Positions 1 through 10,239 are shown, counted from the first letter of the stretch. The stretch: DNA of 64,000 nucleotides from JBBQVK01 sp038211735 (GCA_038211735.1 JBBQVK010000001.1:1-64000), one strand, 5' to 3'. The notes: generated by a model not told the origin, from the letters alone. Program-made: numbers and translations.

Positions 1-134
1 AACTTCCTGCTATGCTAGCAGCTACAGGAGCTACAGCTACTCAATCTACTACTATGTGGATGGTGTTGTTTGTACTTAGTTGTCTTGGTCTTGGGGCTCT
101 TGCTTCTAGCAAGTTTACCTCTAAGCAAAAATAG
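1..134 (+). CDS. C-terminal end of a membrane-anchored protein (5' end outside window)
   Basis: Open frame from the window edge to TAG at 132-134, giving the last 43 residues. They form an Ala/Thr-rich stretch, a hydrophobic segment (MWMVLFVLSCLGLGALA) and a short basic tail (SKFTSKQK). That arrangement is a C-terminal transmembrane anchor with the tail inside the cell. It resembles a sorting-signal layout but no LPxTG motif is visible. A strong terminator follows at 161-188. The identity of the protein cannot be told from this fragment. Confidence 0.7.
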   Translation, partial: LPAMLAATGATATQSTTMWMVLFVLSCLGLGALASSKFTSKQK

Positions 135-160
135 ATTAAAAATAATAAGGTAACTTCAGA

Positions 161-188
161 AAGCCTATCCCTCGGGATAGGCTTTTTT
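161..188 (+). terminator. Rho-independent terminator
   Basis: A 10-bp stem (AAGCCTATCC / GGATAGGCTT) with a 4-nt loop, running into a T tract, 26 nt after the stop codon of the preceding gene. Confidence 0.85.
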
Positions 189-223
189 GTGGTTAGGGTC
201 TTTTATATTCAAATAACCTAGTA

Positions 224-251
224 TTGACTTTAACGTATAAATATGTATAGA
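224..251 (+). promoter_or_regulatory. Sigma-70-type promoter of the vWA gene
   Basis: TTGACT (224-229), a 16-nt spacer and TATAGA (246-251), between the upstream terminator and the ATG at 286. The 48386 promoter in this window has the same hexamers and spacer. Confidence 0.6.
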
Positions 252-285
252 CAATAGTTTATTACTCTTTATAACTTACTATCTC

Positions 286-1962
286 ATGAAAAAAGGTATT
301 AGTCTTTTGGCTTCTTTGCTGTTGATCGTTGGATCATTCTTACCTATGACTCTTTTCGCTGCTGACACATGATTTCGTGGCTGATCAAGCGTAGCCGTAG
401 TAGCATTACCAGATTCGACCACGTATTGGGATAGTTTCGGAACACTTGGACTTTCAGACGATATTTATGCTAATGTAACCCTCATTAACCCTGCATATAT
501 TAGTCATGCGTTGAAAGTTACAAAATTTTGATTTACTGTTCCTGCATGAGCAATTATAAATGGTATCGAAGTAAGCGTAGAAAAAAGCGAAGGAAGTATT
601 GGGACGTCAAGAATACAGGACCACTTGATGCAACTGACAAAAGATGATTATCTTGTATGAGAAAATAAAGCACAAAATACTGAGCGGTCTGCTACTGACC
701 AAGTAGTGGTCTATGGATGACCATCTGATTTGTGGTGAGAGACATGGACAAGTGAAGAAATTAATGACCGTAAATTTGGCGCTTTTTTTGCTGCTAAACG
801 CACCTCTGGAACCCCAGAAGTTGCAAGAGTAGACCAATTAACTATCAAAGTATATTATACGGAAACAGTGCCTCCAGTTGCTAATCCACTGCTAACTCAA
901 TCATGTGGATTAGATATTGCGTATGTGATCGATAGATCAGGTAGTATAGACGCAACTGAAATGTCGTCTTTAAAAGATGCGTTAGTCAATTTTACTAATA
1001 CATTTGCATGAACGCCTACCGTGTTTAGCCTTACTACATTTGATACGACAGCTACTACCCTAAATAGCTTTTCAATGACACCAGCACAGGCAGCACAAGC
1101 ATTAGCTAATATTTCTGGCCAAGGAGTAGGTGAAACAAATCGAGTAGATGGTCTTACAAAAGGATTCGCTACATTGGACCCACGTCCTGCAAAGCAAAAT
1201 TTGATTATTTTTGCCTCTGATGGAAATCCTACAGTACCTGGTAGCGAAGCTGAAGCACTTGCTTCTGCAATCACAGAAGCAAATCTTATTAAGACAGCAG
1301 GTACTCGCATATTATCTGTTGGTATCGGTCTTGATGCAGATGGAATCAATAAGATGCAAATGATTTCTGGGCCAAGTGTAGATGTAGGAGGAGCTAATGT
1401 AGATGTTATCTCTAGCACGTTTGGGTGATTGGGTAATGACCTTGCAAAACTCGCAACAGAACTTTGTGGAGGAACCATAACTGTTTCTACCTACTTACAA
1501 TCACTGCAAACACCTGCAGGAGCTAATCTTCAATATTCCGTTGCTTGAACGACTCAATTGACCGATACAGCTGGGCAAACTACGCCAGTAGATGTGGCTG
1601 CATGAACGTACTCAATTACACAACAATCATTTCCTAGCTCATTCGCATTTGGTTCTGCAGTATGTAGAGATCAAACTAATACCATAGTAGGAACTCCCGC
1701 ACAAAATGGACGACAAAATATTACGGTGGATGGAGATGATATCATCCATTGTGATGTAATTGATACTCGCGTTGTAACTCCACCTGTATGTGGAAATGGT
1801 ATTTTGGAACTATGAGAACAATGTGATGATCATAATAACTTCAATCACGATTGATGTTCAGCTAGATGTACGATAGAAATACTCATCGATAACAATGACA
1901 AAGTGCTTACGCCCGTAGGAACCTCTGATCCAGACACAGATATGGGCCATGGAAATACTTAG
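286..1962 (+). CDS. Secreted von Willebrand factor A domain protein with a C-terminal Cys-rich repeat
   Basis: 558 residues, TGA read as Gly. Residues 1-26 are a signal peptide (basic start, hydrophobic core, FAADT cleavage region). A vWA domain begins near residue 210 with the MIDAS motif D216-R-S-G-S220, and a second candidate metal ligand at D312 (ASDGNP). Such domains bind ligands through Mg2+ and are common in adhesins. Residues 502-528 form a Myxococcus-type disulfide repeat (CGNG...GEQCDD...DGCS..C). Two TGA codons sit at invariant Gly positions of that repeat, which supports the recoding. There is no C-terminal anchor, so it is probably secreted or bound non-covalently. The stop codon overlaps that of the convergent gene at 1959. 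Family clear, ligand unknown. Confidence 0.85.
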
Positions 1963-2918
1963 AGCAACCTTTCAGCGATCTTTTCAACGGAAAATTCTGA
2001 TTGTTCGAATATCTCTTCTAGGAGAATAGATTGCACATTGTTTGTATAAGGCACGGTATACGGACAGATCATGGTACATGAAACGTTTCCTAATCCATGT
2101 TTCTTGAGCCTCGCTTCTCGCCAGTCCTGAATCTGTCCCGTACCAGCATAATCGCCAATAACTATTAATTTCTGTGTACTTTCAAGGCTTTCCACCAACT
2201 CATCACTCAATGTATGGAGAAAATGCGTCTGAATAAATCAGTCGTATTTTTTCGGTAGTGCTTGTATAATTTGTATTGCTTCACTCGCAAAAGAACTCGC
2301 TACAACGATGGTGCCTTCTGAACCTGTGAGTCCATATTTCCTAAGATCGATATATCACCCCTCTCGCGGTCAGCTTTGGTCATGGAAGATGTTACCACCA
2401 AACTCTTTACCCGACACACGAATGTATATATTATGTTCGCTCTTCATGAGTGTGAACAGACTCACAAAATCAAACGGTTCTGCCATAGGGAGAAGGAGAT
2501 GTTGCAAGATTTCTATATCATGTATTTCAGGTTTTCCTTTGGTAATATATCCACTCATGCCAGTTCCCAGATTACAAATAATAACCCTTTTACCAAGGTC
2601 CAGTTGTTCGAGAAAGGGGAGCAATGAGGTTACGCTCGTACTATCCAAGATAATAAGCAAACGATCAAACCTATGATGATAGGCCAATAATTCACTTGCC
2701 AGTTTACTTCCATGTTCTTTGCAGACATGGAAATTCGCAGGAGGAATAACTTTCGTATTCTCATAGTTTTCATACACGATCGCATCAAACAACTCATTTT
2801 CAGCAAGATTTTTGAAAATCATACCGTGGCGAAGATATTCTGCGAGATTGATTGAATCCATATGAGAGGAGTGAAAAGATGAAAGATATTCTATGATGTT
2901 ATATTCTCCGTTCAGCAT
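1959..2918 (-). CDS. Transketolase C-terminal-subunit-like protein (divergent)
   Basis: 319 residues from ATG 2918; a GTG at 2927 is an alternative start. The middle resembles the pyrimidine-binding domain of transketolase/DXS enzymes (KPEIHDIEILQHLLLPM, then a P-F-D step and IYIRV). The C-terminal third resembles the transketolase C domain (GSEGTIVVASS, then KLIVIGDYAGTGQ). No N-terminal TPP-binding half lies next to it, and the usual catalytic Glu region is hard to recognise. It could be the second subunit of a split transketolase whose partner is elsewhere, or a degenerate non-catalytic relative. Its start lies inside the 3' end of the upstream endonuclease gene, suggesting translational coupling. 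Confidence 0.55.
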
Positions 2919-3279
2919 ACTTGACACGCCCTGCGTCTATCGCTTCTTTGATCATTTGCTCATTTTTGTTGAGTCTAGACCCGCCAGATTTGATTTCAAG
3001 AAAAATGATGTTTTTTATACGATCGCTGCTAAGTCAATCGAAGACAAGGTAATCTACTCACTTACCCAGAAACATCAAGTCCTTGTAGTTATAAGGAAAA
3101 TTAGGGAGTAGAGGAGCAAGCTTCTCGTTGACGTATCCAAGCGTAACCGCTTTTGATTGTTTGACAGCTTGTTGGCGGTACTTTTTGATATGTTGCCAAA
3201 AGTGGAGTTTTGCAAAGAGATACCCAAACAACAGTCAAATCCCAACTCCTAGCATAATCCATAGAACTGTTTCCTGCAT
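2899..3279 (-). CDS. Membrane-tethered endonuclease related to Holliday junction resolvases (COG4741-like)
   Basis: 126 residues with two or three internal TGA codons, so it is invisible under the standard code. Residues 1-25 are a hydrophobic anchor (ETVLWIMLGVGIGLLFGYLF), then a basic linker, then the nuclease-like core: LPNFPYNYKDL, GKGVDYLVFDG and IIFLEIKSGGSRL. The D...E-x-K pattern is the catalytic signature of Hjc-like nucleases, and this exact layout is typical of the COG4741 / Endonuc_Holl family. Substrate in the cell is unknown for the family. It overlaps the transketolase-like gene by 20 nt and is divergent from the membrane protein at 3377. Confidence 0.75.
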
Positions 3280-3376
3280 GGTCGTGTTGCAACAGTAAAA
3301 AGAATAGATACAAAGGTGATAGCCATGTGGAGTGGTAATACAATTTGTTTATCTTTAGCAAGATAATTGGTACAGT

Positions 3377-3748
3377 ATGTTGAGTAATAAAAAACTTATG
3401 TTTATGCTGCTTTCCATTATGGTTAGTCTGTTCGCAGATAAACTCCTTGATATACCTCCACAACGAAGATGACCGATGCTTGCGTTAGGATTAATCTTAG
3501 CTGTTGTAGTACTATATGGGATATCTATGGGACGATTCAGTCAAGACCGTCTTATGGATAAAGTAGTAAATATCTGGCAGAAAAAAGAAGACGAAGCGTT
3601 AAACGAGTCCTTCAGACATAAAAATGCTGAGATGGACGAGAAAGGTAAAGAGGCAGAAATAGATGATCCATTCCAAAGATGAGATCCAAACGCGCCAAGA
3701 CCTACTATTCACGACGACTTTAAGCCTGAAACACTCAACGATAAATAA
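3377..3748 (+). CDS. Small membrane protein, unknown function
   Basis: 123 residues. It has an N-terminal hydrophobic stretch (LMFMLLSIMVSLFA), a second one near residues 34-50 (LALGLILAVVVLYG), and a hydrophilic, charged C-terminal half (NESFRHKNAEMDEKGKEAEI) ending in a Pro/Asp-rich tail. This predicts two membrane segments with a soluble tail. It lies immediately upstream of serS in the same direction (31 nt), so it may be co-transcribed with it. No family recognised. Confidence 0.65.
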
Positions 3749-3779
3749 TTTAGCCCTTTATGTTATGTAACTTACTACC

Positions 3780-5330
3780 ATGATCGACCTCAAAGAGTAC
3801 CGCACAAACCCTGGCAAATACCACAAAGGTGCTGCAGATAAGGGACATACTATTGATTGGGAATTATTTGATCAGTTGGATGAACGTGTGAGGACATTGA
3901 AGCAACAAGCTGATGAACTTAAGGCGCGAAGAAATACGTTTACTAGTGAAGTGGATGAGTTAAGAAAAGCGTGAAAACCTTTTGATCATCTTATCGAGAA
4001 AGTGAAGTGATTCAAAGACGAGATCCAACAACTTGATATGCAACTAGAGCAAAATCAAAAGGAGTTTGATGCGTTAGTACTTACTATCCCAAGTCCAGCA
4101 GCAGCAGATGTGCCTGTAGGAAAAAGCGATGCAGAAAATGTTGTCGATGAAGAACTAGGTACCAAAGCCACCTTTGATTTTACCCCGAAACCTCACTGGG
4201 AACTCCTAGAAGCGAAAGGGTTCCTTGATCAAGAGAGAGCAGTAAAGCTTTCTGGATCTAGATTCCAGATTATGAGAGGCGATTTTGCCTTGCTCGAAAT
4301 AGCATTGGTTCAATGGGTTGTGCAAAAACTTATTAAGAAAGGATTTGATTTTACGCTTGTGCCTCAACTCGTAAGAGAAGAAGCGATGATGATAACAGGA
4401 TTTCTGCCTAATGATGCGATGAATTTGTATAGAGTGAATCCTAACCAATATGGAAAAGAAATTAATAATCTTGTAGAGATTAAAAAAATGATTGATTTAC
4501 TATGGTTAAAAAAGAAGAAAGAAAATCCAAATTTAAACATTGAAACACTTACAGTTAAAGATTTAGTTGATAAAAATTTAATTGACAAAAATCTTTTGGC
4601 GTGGTTTAGAAAATATAATGAGTTATGGCATAGTGATGAGTCTTGAGATAATTTAGAACTTAATGAATGTACATATGAATTAATTGATAGGCGGATAGCA
4701 TCTTTTACGGCATATGGCGGGCAGTCATGGGAAGAAGACGACCTTCGACTTATCTGAACTGCCGAAGTCGCGCTCGTTGCTCAACACGCACATGAAACAT
4801 TTGATTCAGCAGAGTTACCACGCAGATATGTAGGATTTTCATCTTGTTATAGAAGAGAAGCAGGGACATATGGAAAAGACGCAAAAGGATTAATTAGGGT
4901 GCATCAGTTTGAAAAAGTAGAGATGGTGAGTTTTGTCATGCCGCAAGATAGTCTAAAAGAACATGAGTTTATCCGTCAGATAGAAGAAGAGATCTTTAGT
5001 GATCTTGGATTGGCGTATCATCGTTTGATGATCTGTACAGGAGATCTTGGGGCTCCAGCTGCAAAGAAATACGACTTAGAAGCTTGGTTCCCAGGTATTG
5101 GTGAGTACAAAGAGGTAACGAGCACTTCAAATACGACTGACTTCCAGACTCGTAGAGGGCAGATAACCTACAAAGACGGCAATGAAAAAGGATTTGTTCA
5201 CTCACTCAATGGAACAGCAGTTGCGCTAGGTAGAGCATTGGCATGTATCGTAGAAACGTACCAAACCGCATCAGGAGATATTCGCATACCCACGGTCTTG
5301 CAACCATTTTTTGGAAAGGAAATAATATAA
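3780..5330 (+). CDS. serS: Seryl-tRNA synthetase with a large internal insertion
   Basis: 516 residues (typical enzymes have about 425-430). Charges tRNA-Ser with serine in the cytoplasm. The N-terminal coiled-coil arm is at residues 28-105, followed by the class II core. Motif 2 is visible as CYRREAGTYGKDAKGLIRVHQ (residues about 353-373) and motif 3 as NGTAVALGRALACIVE near the C-terminus. The gap between the motif 1 region (VQKLIKKGFDFTLVPQLVREEA) and LIGTAEVALV is much longer than normal: residues about 221-310 are an extra Lys/Leu/Asn-rich block encoded by unusually AT-rich DNA. All catalytic motifs are present, so it should be active. Confidence 0.95.
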
Positions 5331-5366
5331 TTTGTTTTTTATCGCCTCAGAAAAATAAAGAAGGAG

Positions 5367-6674
5367 ATGCAAAGAGTTCTCCAAAAAATTTGGAAAGAGT
5401 TTATTGCTATAGTCGCAGTAACGATTGCCTTGGTGTTTTTTTCTGTGAAGCGATCTACCTATGCAGACAATTTACAACAGATAGAAAATGTTGAACAAGT
5501 ATATGCTACGCTTTCTCAGCAGATCGCCCCACTTGCTGTAGCAGAACATGCAGGAGATGATTTGATGAACGAAAAGATTTCCAGCTGGCGCGCAGACTTA
5601 CAAACAAGTAAAGAACAACTCCCTGATAGTAATTTCACTAGAAATATAAGCCATTTACAAGCCAATCTTGCAACACTACAAGAGGATCTTTCTTCTGCAC
5701 GTGCTTTGTTGCCGATTGAAAAGAGTAGAACGAGTTACTACAATCATGGATCGATAGATCTTTTGGATGCATACGATCACCGACAACAAGAGAAAAATAA
5801 AGAAGCGCTTCCGTTTGTTCAAAGTGCGTTAGCCAACTATAACAAAGCACAACAACTTCCCTTGGGAGATATTAGTGATGAGCAGATAACAACGAGTACA
5901 ACGCAAGCACAACAATTATACTACCTTATTGCACTTTCATTTATTATAGAAACTCAACAAAATCTCCAAAAACTTAGCAAGGAGACCGTTACTATTTATG
6001 GAAGTTTAATAGAGACCATTAGTTCTATAAAAGATACGTTAATACAACGAGAATTAGGGAGTGATGTGTGAACCAATGCATGCAAACAAGATCTACTAGA
6101 TGTAATGACAACCCGCCTCAAGGCGCTTGTTAATCTCCCTATAGCTTTTGAAAAACTACAAACACACACAGATAGCGCCATCCATGCTTGTATTAGCGAA
6201 CCTTTTGGCTGCATTTCAAATATCTCAGCATGGTATGATACAGTTGCCAAAGGACGAAACGAGTTGCATTCTACCTTAGAAGATTGGTTGCTTTCTTATC
6301 AACGCTTGGGAGATATTGTCGATAGTCGTGACCTAGGGGCACTCCGTAAACTGTGTGGAGATACACAGCAAGGAGATTCTTCAGATGATACGTTGGAAAG
6401 AATGATAGTTTGATTGGAAGATGCGGTAGATACTGCCGACAAGCTACGTACACAACAAGATTGAAATGAAAAAAAAACTGATGAGAGTGACCCAAATACT
6501 CGACAGCAAGGGTTACCAGTTGAGCGAGATAGCAACTCTTTGGAGGAAATTCACCAACGTGGGGAAGAGTGGTTACAAAAAACATCGGACTTACAACGTG
6601 ATCCAACTTATACGCCACAAAAGTTTTTAAATAACTTATTTGATGAGTTTTGGTGAGACAAAACCGGATTTTAA
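5367..6674 (+). CDS. Membrane-anchored coiled-coil protein, unknown function
   Basis: 435 residues. One N-terminal membrane segment (FIAIVAVTIALVFFSV, residues 12-27) is followed by a long helical, Gln/Leu-rich extracytoplasmic region with several short heptad-like stretches, then a charged tail. The start codon directly abuts a strong AAGGAG, which is closer than the usual spacing, so a slightly downstream start is possible. It sits between serS and lgt in the same direction and may be in one transcription unit. No known domain recognised. Confidence 0.7.
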
Positions 6675-6689
6675 TTGTTCTATACTGCG

Positions 6690-7520
6690 ATGATTGCGTT
6701 TACGATACGAGGACGACCGATTTACCGATATGGAATTTTCTATCTTCTTACATTTATCGGTGGTTATTTGATTTTATGGTTACTGGGGAAAAGTAAGGTC
6801 TTCGTGTGATATCCAAACGTACAACATCTTTTGACTAACGGGCTAGACGACTTGATGTTAGTTGCAATTTTGGGTGTTATCGTGGGAGGGAGATTGGGGG
6901 ATGTGTTTCTGTATGATTGGGCGTACTATGCGCAACACTTGAAAGAGATTGTATATATCTGGCAAGGAGGTATGAGTTTTGTGGGCTGAGTGGTGGGAGT
7001 AACGGTAGGTCTTATTTGACTTATGCGAAAGCGTTCAATGAAGGTTGATGACGTACTATTGTTGGGAGATATAGTACTGTGTATCGTTCCTATTGGAATT
7101 ATTCTCGGAAGAATTGGGAACTATCTCAATCAAGAACTTCGAGGTAAACCTGTAGAAGAGTTGAGTAGTGGAGTACAGAAATTTATACATGCGATTGGCG
7201 CGATGCACGTCTACGATCAGGTCGATACGGTAGAGAGGGTAAATACGAATCTTTTGCAGAGTGCAGGAGAGTGAGGCATAACATTACTTCTAGGACGAGC
7301 GATAATGATCTGAAGATACTTTCACAAACATATACAACCGGGCTTAATCACAGGAGTTTTCTTGACATGGTATGCGGTTGTTAGATTTTTAGCGGAAGAA
7401 CTTAAAGAGCTTGCATCGACTGAGTATCGAGGTATGCTTTCTGTAAGTCAACGAGTGATGGTAGTGTTCTTTTTGTGTGGGCTGTTTTTGATAAGAAGAT
7501 CCTTTTTACCTAAACAATAA
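6690..7520 (+). CDS. lgt: Prolipoprotein diacylglyceryl transferase
   Basis: 276 residues, polytopic. Lgt transfers a diacylglyceryl group from phosphatidylglycerol to the lipobox Cys of prolipoproteins. Visible family landmarks are GGRLGDVFLY, WQGGMSFVGG (two Gly encoded by GGC and TGA) and the Lgt signature GRIGNYLNQE with the conserved Arg and Glu. About seven membrane segments are predicted. The stop is 6 nt before the next gene, a CcdA-like membrane protein, suggesting one operon. The presence of lgt implies the organism makes lipoproteins. Confidence 0.92.
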
Positions 7521-7526
7521 TAGCAA

Positions 7527-8249
7527 ATGACATTTTTGCCAATAGCATTTCTTGCAGGTATATTGACGGTATTAGCTCCTTGCGTCTTACCTATCCTACC
7601 CATAATTATATGAGGTTCAGTAATCAATGGACATAAATCTCGTCCATGGGTAATTATCGCAGCGTTTGCTGTGTCAGTATTTATCTTCACACTCCTGTTA
7701 CAACGACTGTTCTCTCAATTTGGTTTAACGCGCGAGGTGTTAACGAAAATTTCTGCAATCGTGCTTTTGATCTTTGGAGTAGTGTTACTATTTCCAGGTA
7801 TCTGGCAGCGGGTGGTGTATGTTACTTGAATCGAGCGTACTACCGCAGAAGCTCAAGCCAAAACTGGCTCATGAATCTGGGGGGATATCTTACTAGGAGC
7901 GGTATTGGGGCCAGTATTTAATACGTGCTCACCGACGTACGCGCTTGTCGTGGCAAGTATCTTACCAGTAAATTTTGGATTAGGCGTACTTATTATCATA
8001 GTCTATATCATTGGTCTTTGTTGCACACTCTCACTCATAGCACGAGGATGAAATAAGATCGTCAACAAACTTAAACGAGCTGCAAATCCAAATGGGATAT
8101 TTAGAAAAATTGTTGCATTACTTATTATTCTTGTCGCACTTATGTTGCTTCTTAAATGGGACAAAAAAGTTGAAACGTTCTTGTTGGATCATGGATTAAG
8201 TATTGATACAACCGTGCGAGAAACGCAGCAACTTCCGGACGTTGAGTAG
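7527..8249 (+). CDS. CcdA/DsbD-family transmembrane thiol-disulfide transporter
   Basis: 240 residues, about six membrane segments. The family passes electrons across the membrane through two Cys in membrane helices. The first is in LAPCVLPILP (C19), the second in GPVFNTCSPTYA, which matches the paired Cys of CcdA. A C-terminal basic tail follows. With lgt directly upstream it may serve thiol maintenance of secreted or lipid-anchored proteins such as the Cys-rich surface proteins in this window. No thioredoxin-like partner lies next to it. The assignment to CcdA rather than to another short DsbD-like group is by motif only. Confidence 0.82.
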
Positions 8250-8291
8250 GTGCCCTGATACAATGAAATATTTTCATAACGGGTAATTTAA

Positions 8292-8360
8292 GTCAGTCGC
8301 GCGGTCGAGACGAACCTGTGCGCCACAGGAAGCGCAACGGTTCTTTCTCGTCCACGCTCC
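8292..8360. other. Long GC-rich hairpin in an intergenic region (possible structured RNA)
   Basis: Between the ccdA-like gene and ruvB. CGCGGTCGAG (8300-8309) pairs with CTCGTCCACG (8347-8356) with two mismatches. Inside it GAACC pairs with GGTTC, and TGCGC pairs with GCGCA around an 8-nt loop. The local GC content is far above the surroundings. There is no T tract on either side, so it is not a simple terminator. It could be the core of a small RNA; a signal recognition particle RNA was considered but the GGAA tetraloop geometry is not convincing. Confidence 0.4.
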
Positions 8361-8428
8361 TTCCATTTTTGGGAAGAAAAAAAAATAATTAACTTTTGTA
8401 ATTCAACCTTGAAATTTATCACATCATC

Positions 8429-9388
8429 TTACTTCAATGTCCTACCTTTGGCCGTTTTTTCAATCTTATTAAGTTTGAAAAGAAGTGGTTCGATATCATC
8501 TTCAACAGCTTGTTCGTTCATACCGAGCTTCACAGCTAGGGTTTTGAGACCTACAGGATTGCCCGCTGCTTCGTCTAAGATAGAAAGATAGTGCTGATGC
8601 AGAGGAGTAATTCCTCCTTTTTGAAGTTTGCTTCGTGTTCGGAACTCTTGTCGTCTTACGGTATCTAAATACAGATTATCTTCTCCATATAAGTCAATTA
8701 AGTAATCTTTGAGTTGCAGACAGAAGTTTGCAATCTCTCTAGGTACCGTGGTAAGATGTGTACACATATCTGCAAGTAATGTCATTTGATCATCTCCGAC
8801 CAAAGAAATAGCATTAATTGTTAGATATCTTTTCAAAATTGCTTGCTGTTCTTCTGACGAATAGTTGGTAAAGTGAAATTTATAGACGCATCTGTTTTTG
8901 AGTGGTGTACTCAGTCTTTCCATCTGCGTAGTTGCGCCTATTAAGGTGAATGGTTGCAATGGAATACTAATTGATCCACCATCTGGCATAACCATATCGA
9001 TACGATAATCTTCCATAGCAATATAGAGCACTTCTTCGACATTACTTTTGAGTCTATGTATCTCATCGATAAACAAGATATCGTTGGTATTGAGTGAATT
9101 GAGCATAGAGACCATCTCAGCGGGTTTTGTGATTGCATAGCCTGTGATAATCTTAATCCCGCAACCCATTTGATGTGCTACCAGCTGCGCTAGTGTCGTT
9201 TTCCCATATCCGCTCTCCCCTGAGAACAGCATGTGTCCAAGGGCTGATCCGCTCGTTTTAGAGCTTCAAATAGCCGTTTTTAAGAGTTTCTTTATTTGTT
9301 CTTGACCCACAAAATCTTCAAAAGCAATGGGTCTTGTCGTTGAAGAAGTAGTTTTCTTTTGCTTATGATTGATCATGTTTATATCCAT
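8429..9388 (-). CDS. ruvB: Holliday junction branch-migration ATPase RuvB
   Basis: 319 residues from ATG 9388, about the usual length. RuvB is the AAA+ motor that drives branch migration with RuvA. The N-terminus has the RuvB-typical RP..FEDFVGQEQIKKLL, Walker A GESGYGKTT at 57-65 (usually GPPGLGKTT, so the loop is variant), Walker B LFIDEIHRL and sensor TLIGATT. The C-terminal winged-helix part includes GNPVGLKTLAVKLGM. One internal TGA at residue 41. ruvA and ruvC are not adjacent. Convergent with the ccdA-like gene. Confidence 0.92.
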
Positions 9389-9533
9389 AATGTCATATTG
9401 GTAAGGAAGTCACTATAAGTAGCAACTCCAAATAAGGCTTTAATGAGGCATGTTTTCAGAGCATCTTTTGTTGCAATCCTAGCCTTGACCGGTATAGTGA
9501 GCGTAGCACCTATCTTTGTTGACTGATACATCC

Positions 9534-10214
9534 ATGGCAGAAGATAAACTCAAAACACTCCTTTCTATCGTGGTAGAGAACTATATCGATAAGGGCGAAC
9601 CTATCGGGTCTAAGTTTTTGCACTCGTTGGAGGATACTGATTATGCGCCTTCTACCTTGAGAAAATATCTCAATATTTTGGAGAAGGAAGGTCTGTTGTA
9701 TCAACCGTACAATAGTGCTGGAAGAGTGCCAACAGTTAAAGGTCTTTCCAATTATATCGATGATGTACTTGCACTTCCTAAGCAAGAGAACAAAGAGTTC
9801 AATGAGATCGACTTCGATATCGATTATGCAAGACATGACCTTAAATCTGTTGTAGAAACATTGGATGAGTATACCGATGGAGCTGTGGTCGGATTCTTAA
9901 AACAAGATGAGTATTTCTACTTGGGTATCAACAATCTACTTAAGGAGACGTTGATTATAGATCATGAAACTACGAGGTATATCGTGAACTTCATAGAGTC
10001 CAAAAAGATAATCCAGGAACTTGATGCTAAACTAACCAAAAAAGGAAAGGTCTATTATACCTTTCTAGAAGCCGATCAGAAGCTTATCAGTGCAATCTAT
10101 ACCAAGATAGAAATCAATGGATATGATGCAATGATTAGTATCTTAGGCCCTTCTAGAATCGATCATAAGAAAAATGTCATGGTACTCAAAAAATTTATGG
10201 AGATGTATAACTAA
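9534..10214 (+). CDS. hrcA: HrcA-like winged-helix heat-shock regulator (short form)
   Basis: 226 residues from ATG 9534 (family members are often near 340). The N-terminal winged helix is clear: VVENYIDKGEPIGSKFL, APSTLRKYLNILEKEGLL and the HrcA hallmark YNSAGRVPTVKGLSNYID. HrcA represses chaperone operons through the CIRCE element. I found no CIRCE-like inverted repeat around the gene, and no groE or dnaK gene is in the window. The C-terminal part is shorter and divergent, so the regulated genes are uncertain. The gene 25 nt downstream is probably co-transcribed. Confidence 0.75.
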   Translation: MAEDKLKTLLSIVVENYIDKGEPIGSKFLHSLEDTDYAPSTLRKYLNILEKEGLLYQPYNSAGRVPTVKGLSNYIDDVLALPKQENKEFNEIDFDIDYARHDLKSVVETLDEYTDGAVVGFLKQDEYFYLGINNLLKETLIIDHETTRYIVNFIESKKIIQELDAKLTKKGKVYYTFLEADQKLISAIYTKIEINGYDAMISILGPSRIDHKKNVMVLKKFMEMYN

Positions 10215-10239
10215 TTTAAACTTTTCATAGTAGAGCAGT

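Noticed and set aside
897..1478. 193-residue open frame on the minus strand
   Set aside because: It is the antisense of the vWA gene; the plus strand carries the MIDAS motifs and the signal peptide, and this frame has no homology.
286..1962. Selenocysteine or stop readthrough as an explanation for TGA
   Set aside because: TGA occurs dozens of times across nearly all genes, on Gly positions, with no SECIS-like elements.
4440..4710. Intein in serS
   Set aside because: No Cys/Ser start, no HN-C end and no homing-nuclease motifs; the segment is low-complexity.
5996..7274. Apparent fragmentation of genes such as lgt into short frames, as if pseudogenes
   Set aside because: All breaks are TGA at positions where a Gly fits; frames join without shift.
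8300..8356. SRP (4.5S) RNA
   Set aside because: Apical loop is not GGAA closed by C-G and the symmetric loop pattern is absent; kept only as a structured element.
9400..9533. CIRCE operator upstream of the HrcA-like gene
   Set aside because: No TTAGCACTC-N9-GAGTGCTAA or close variant seen.
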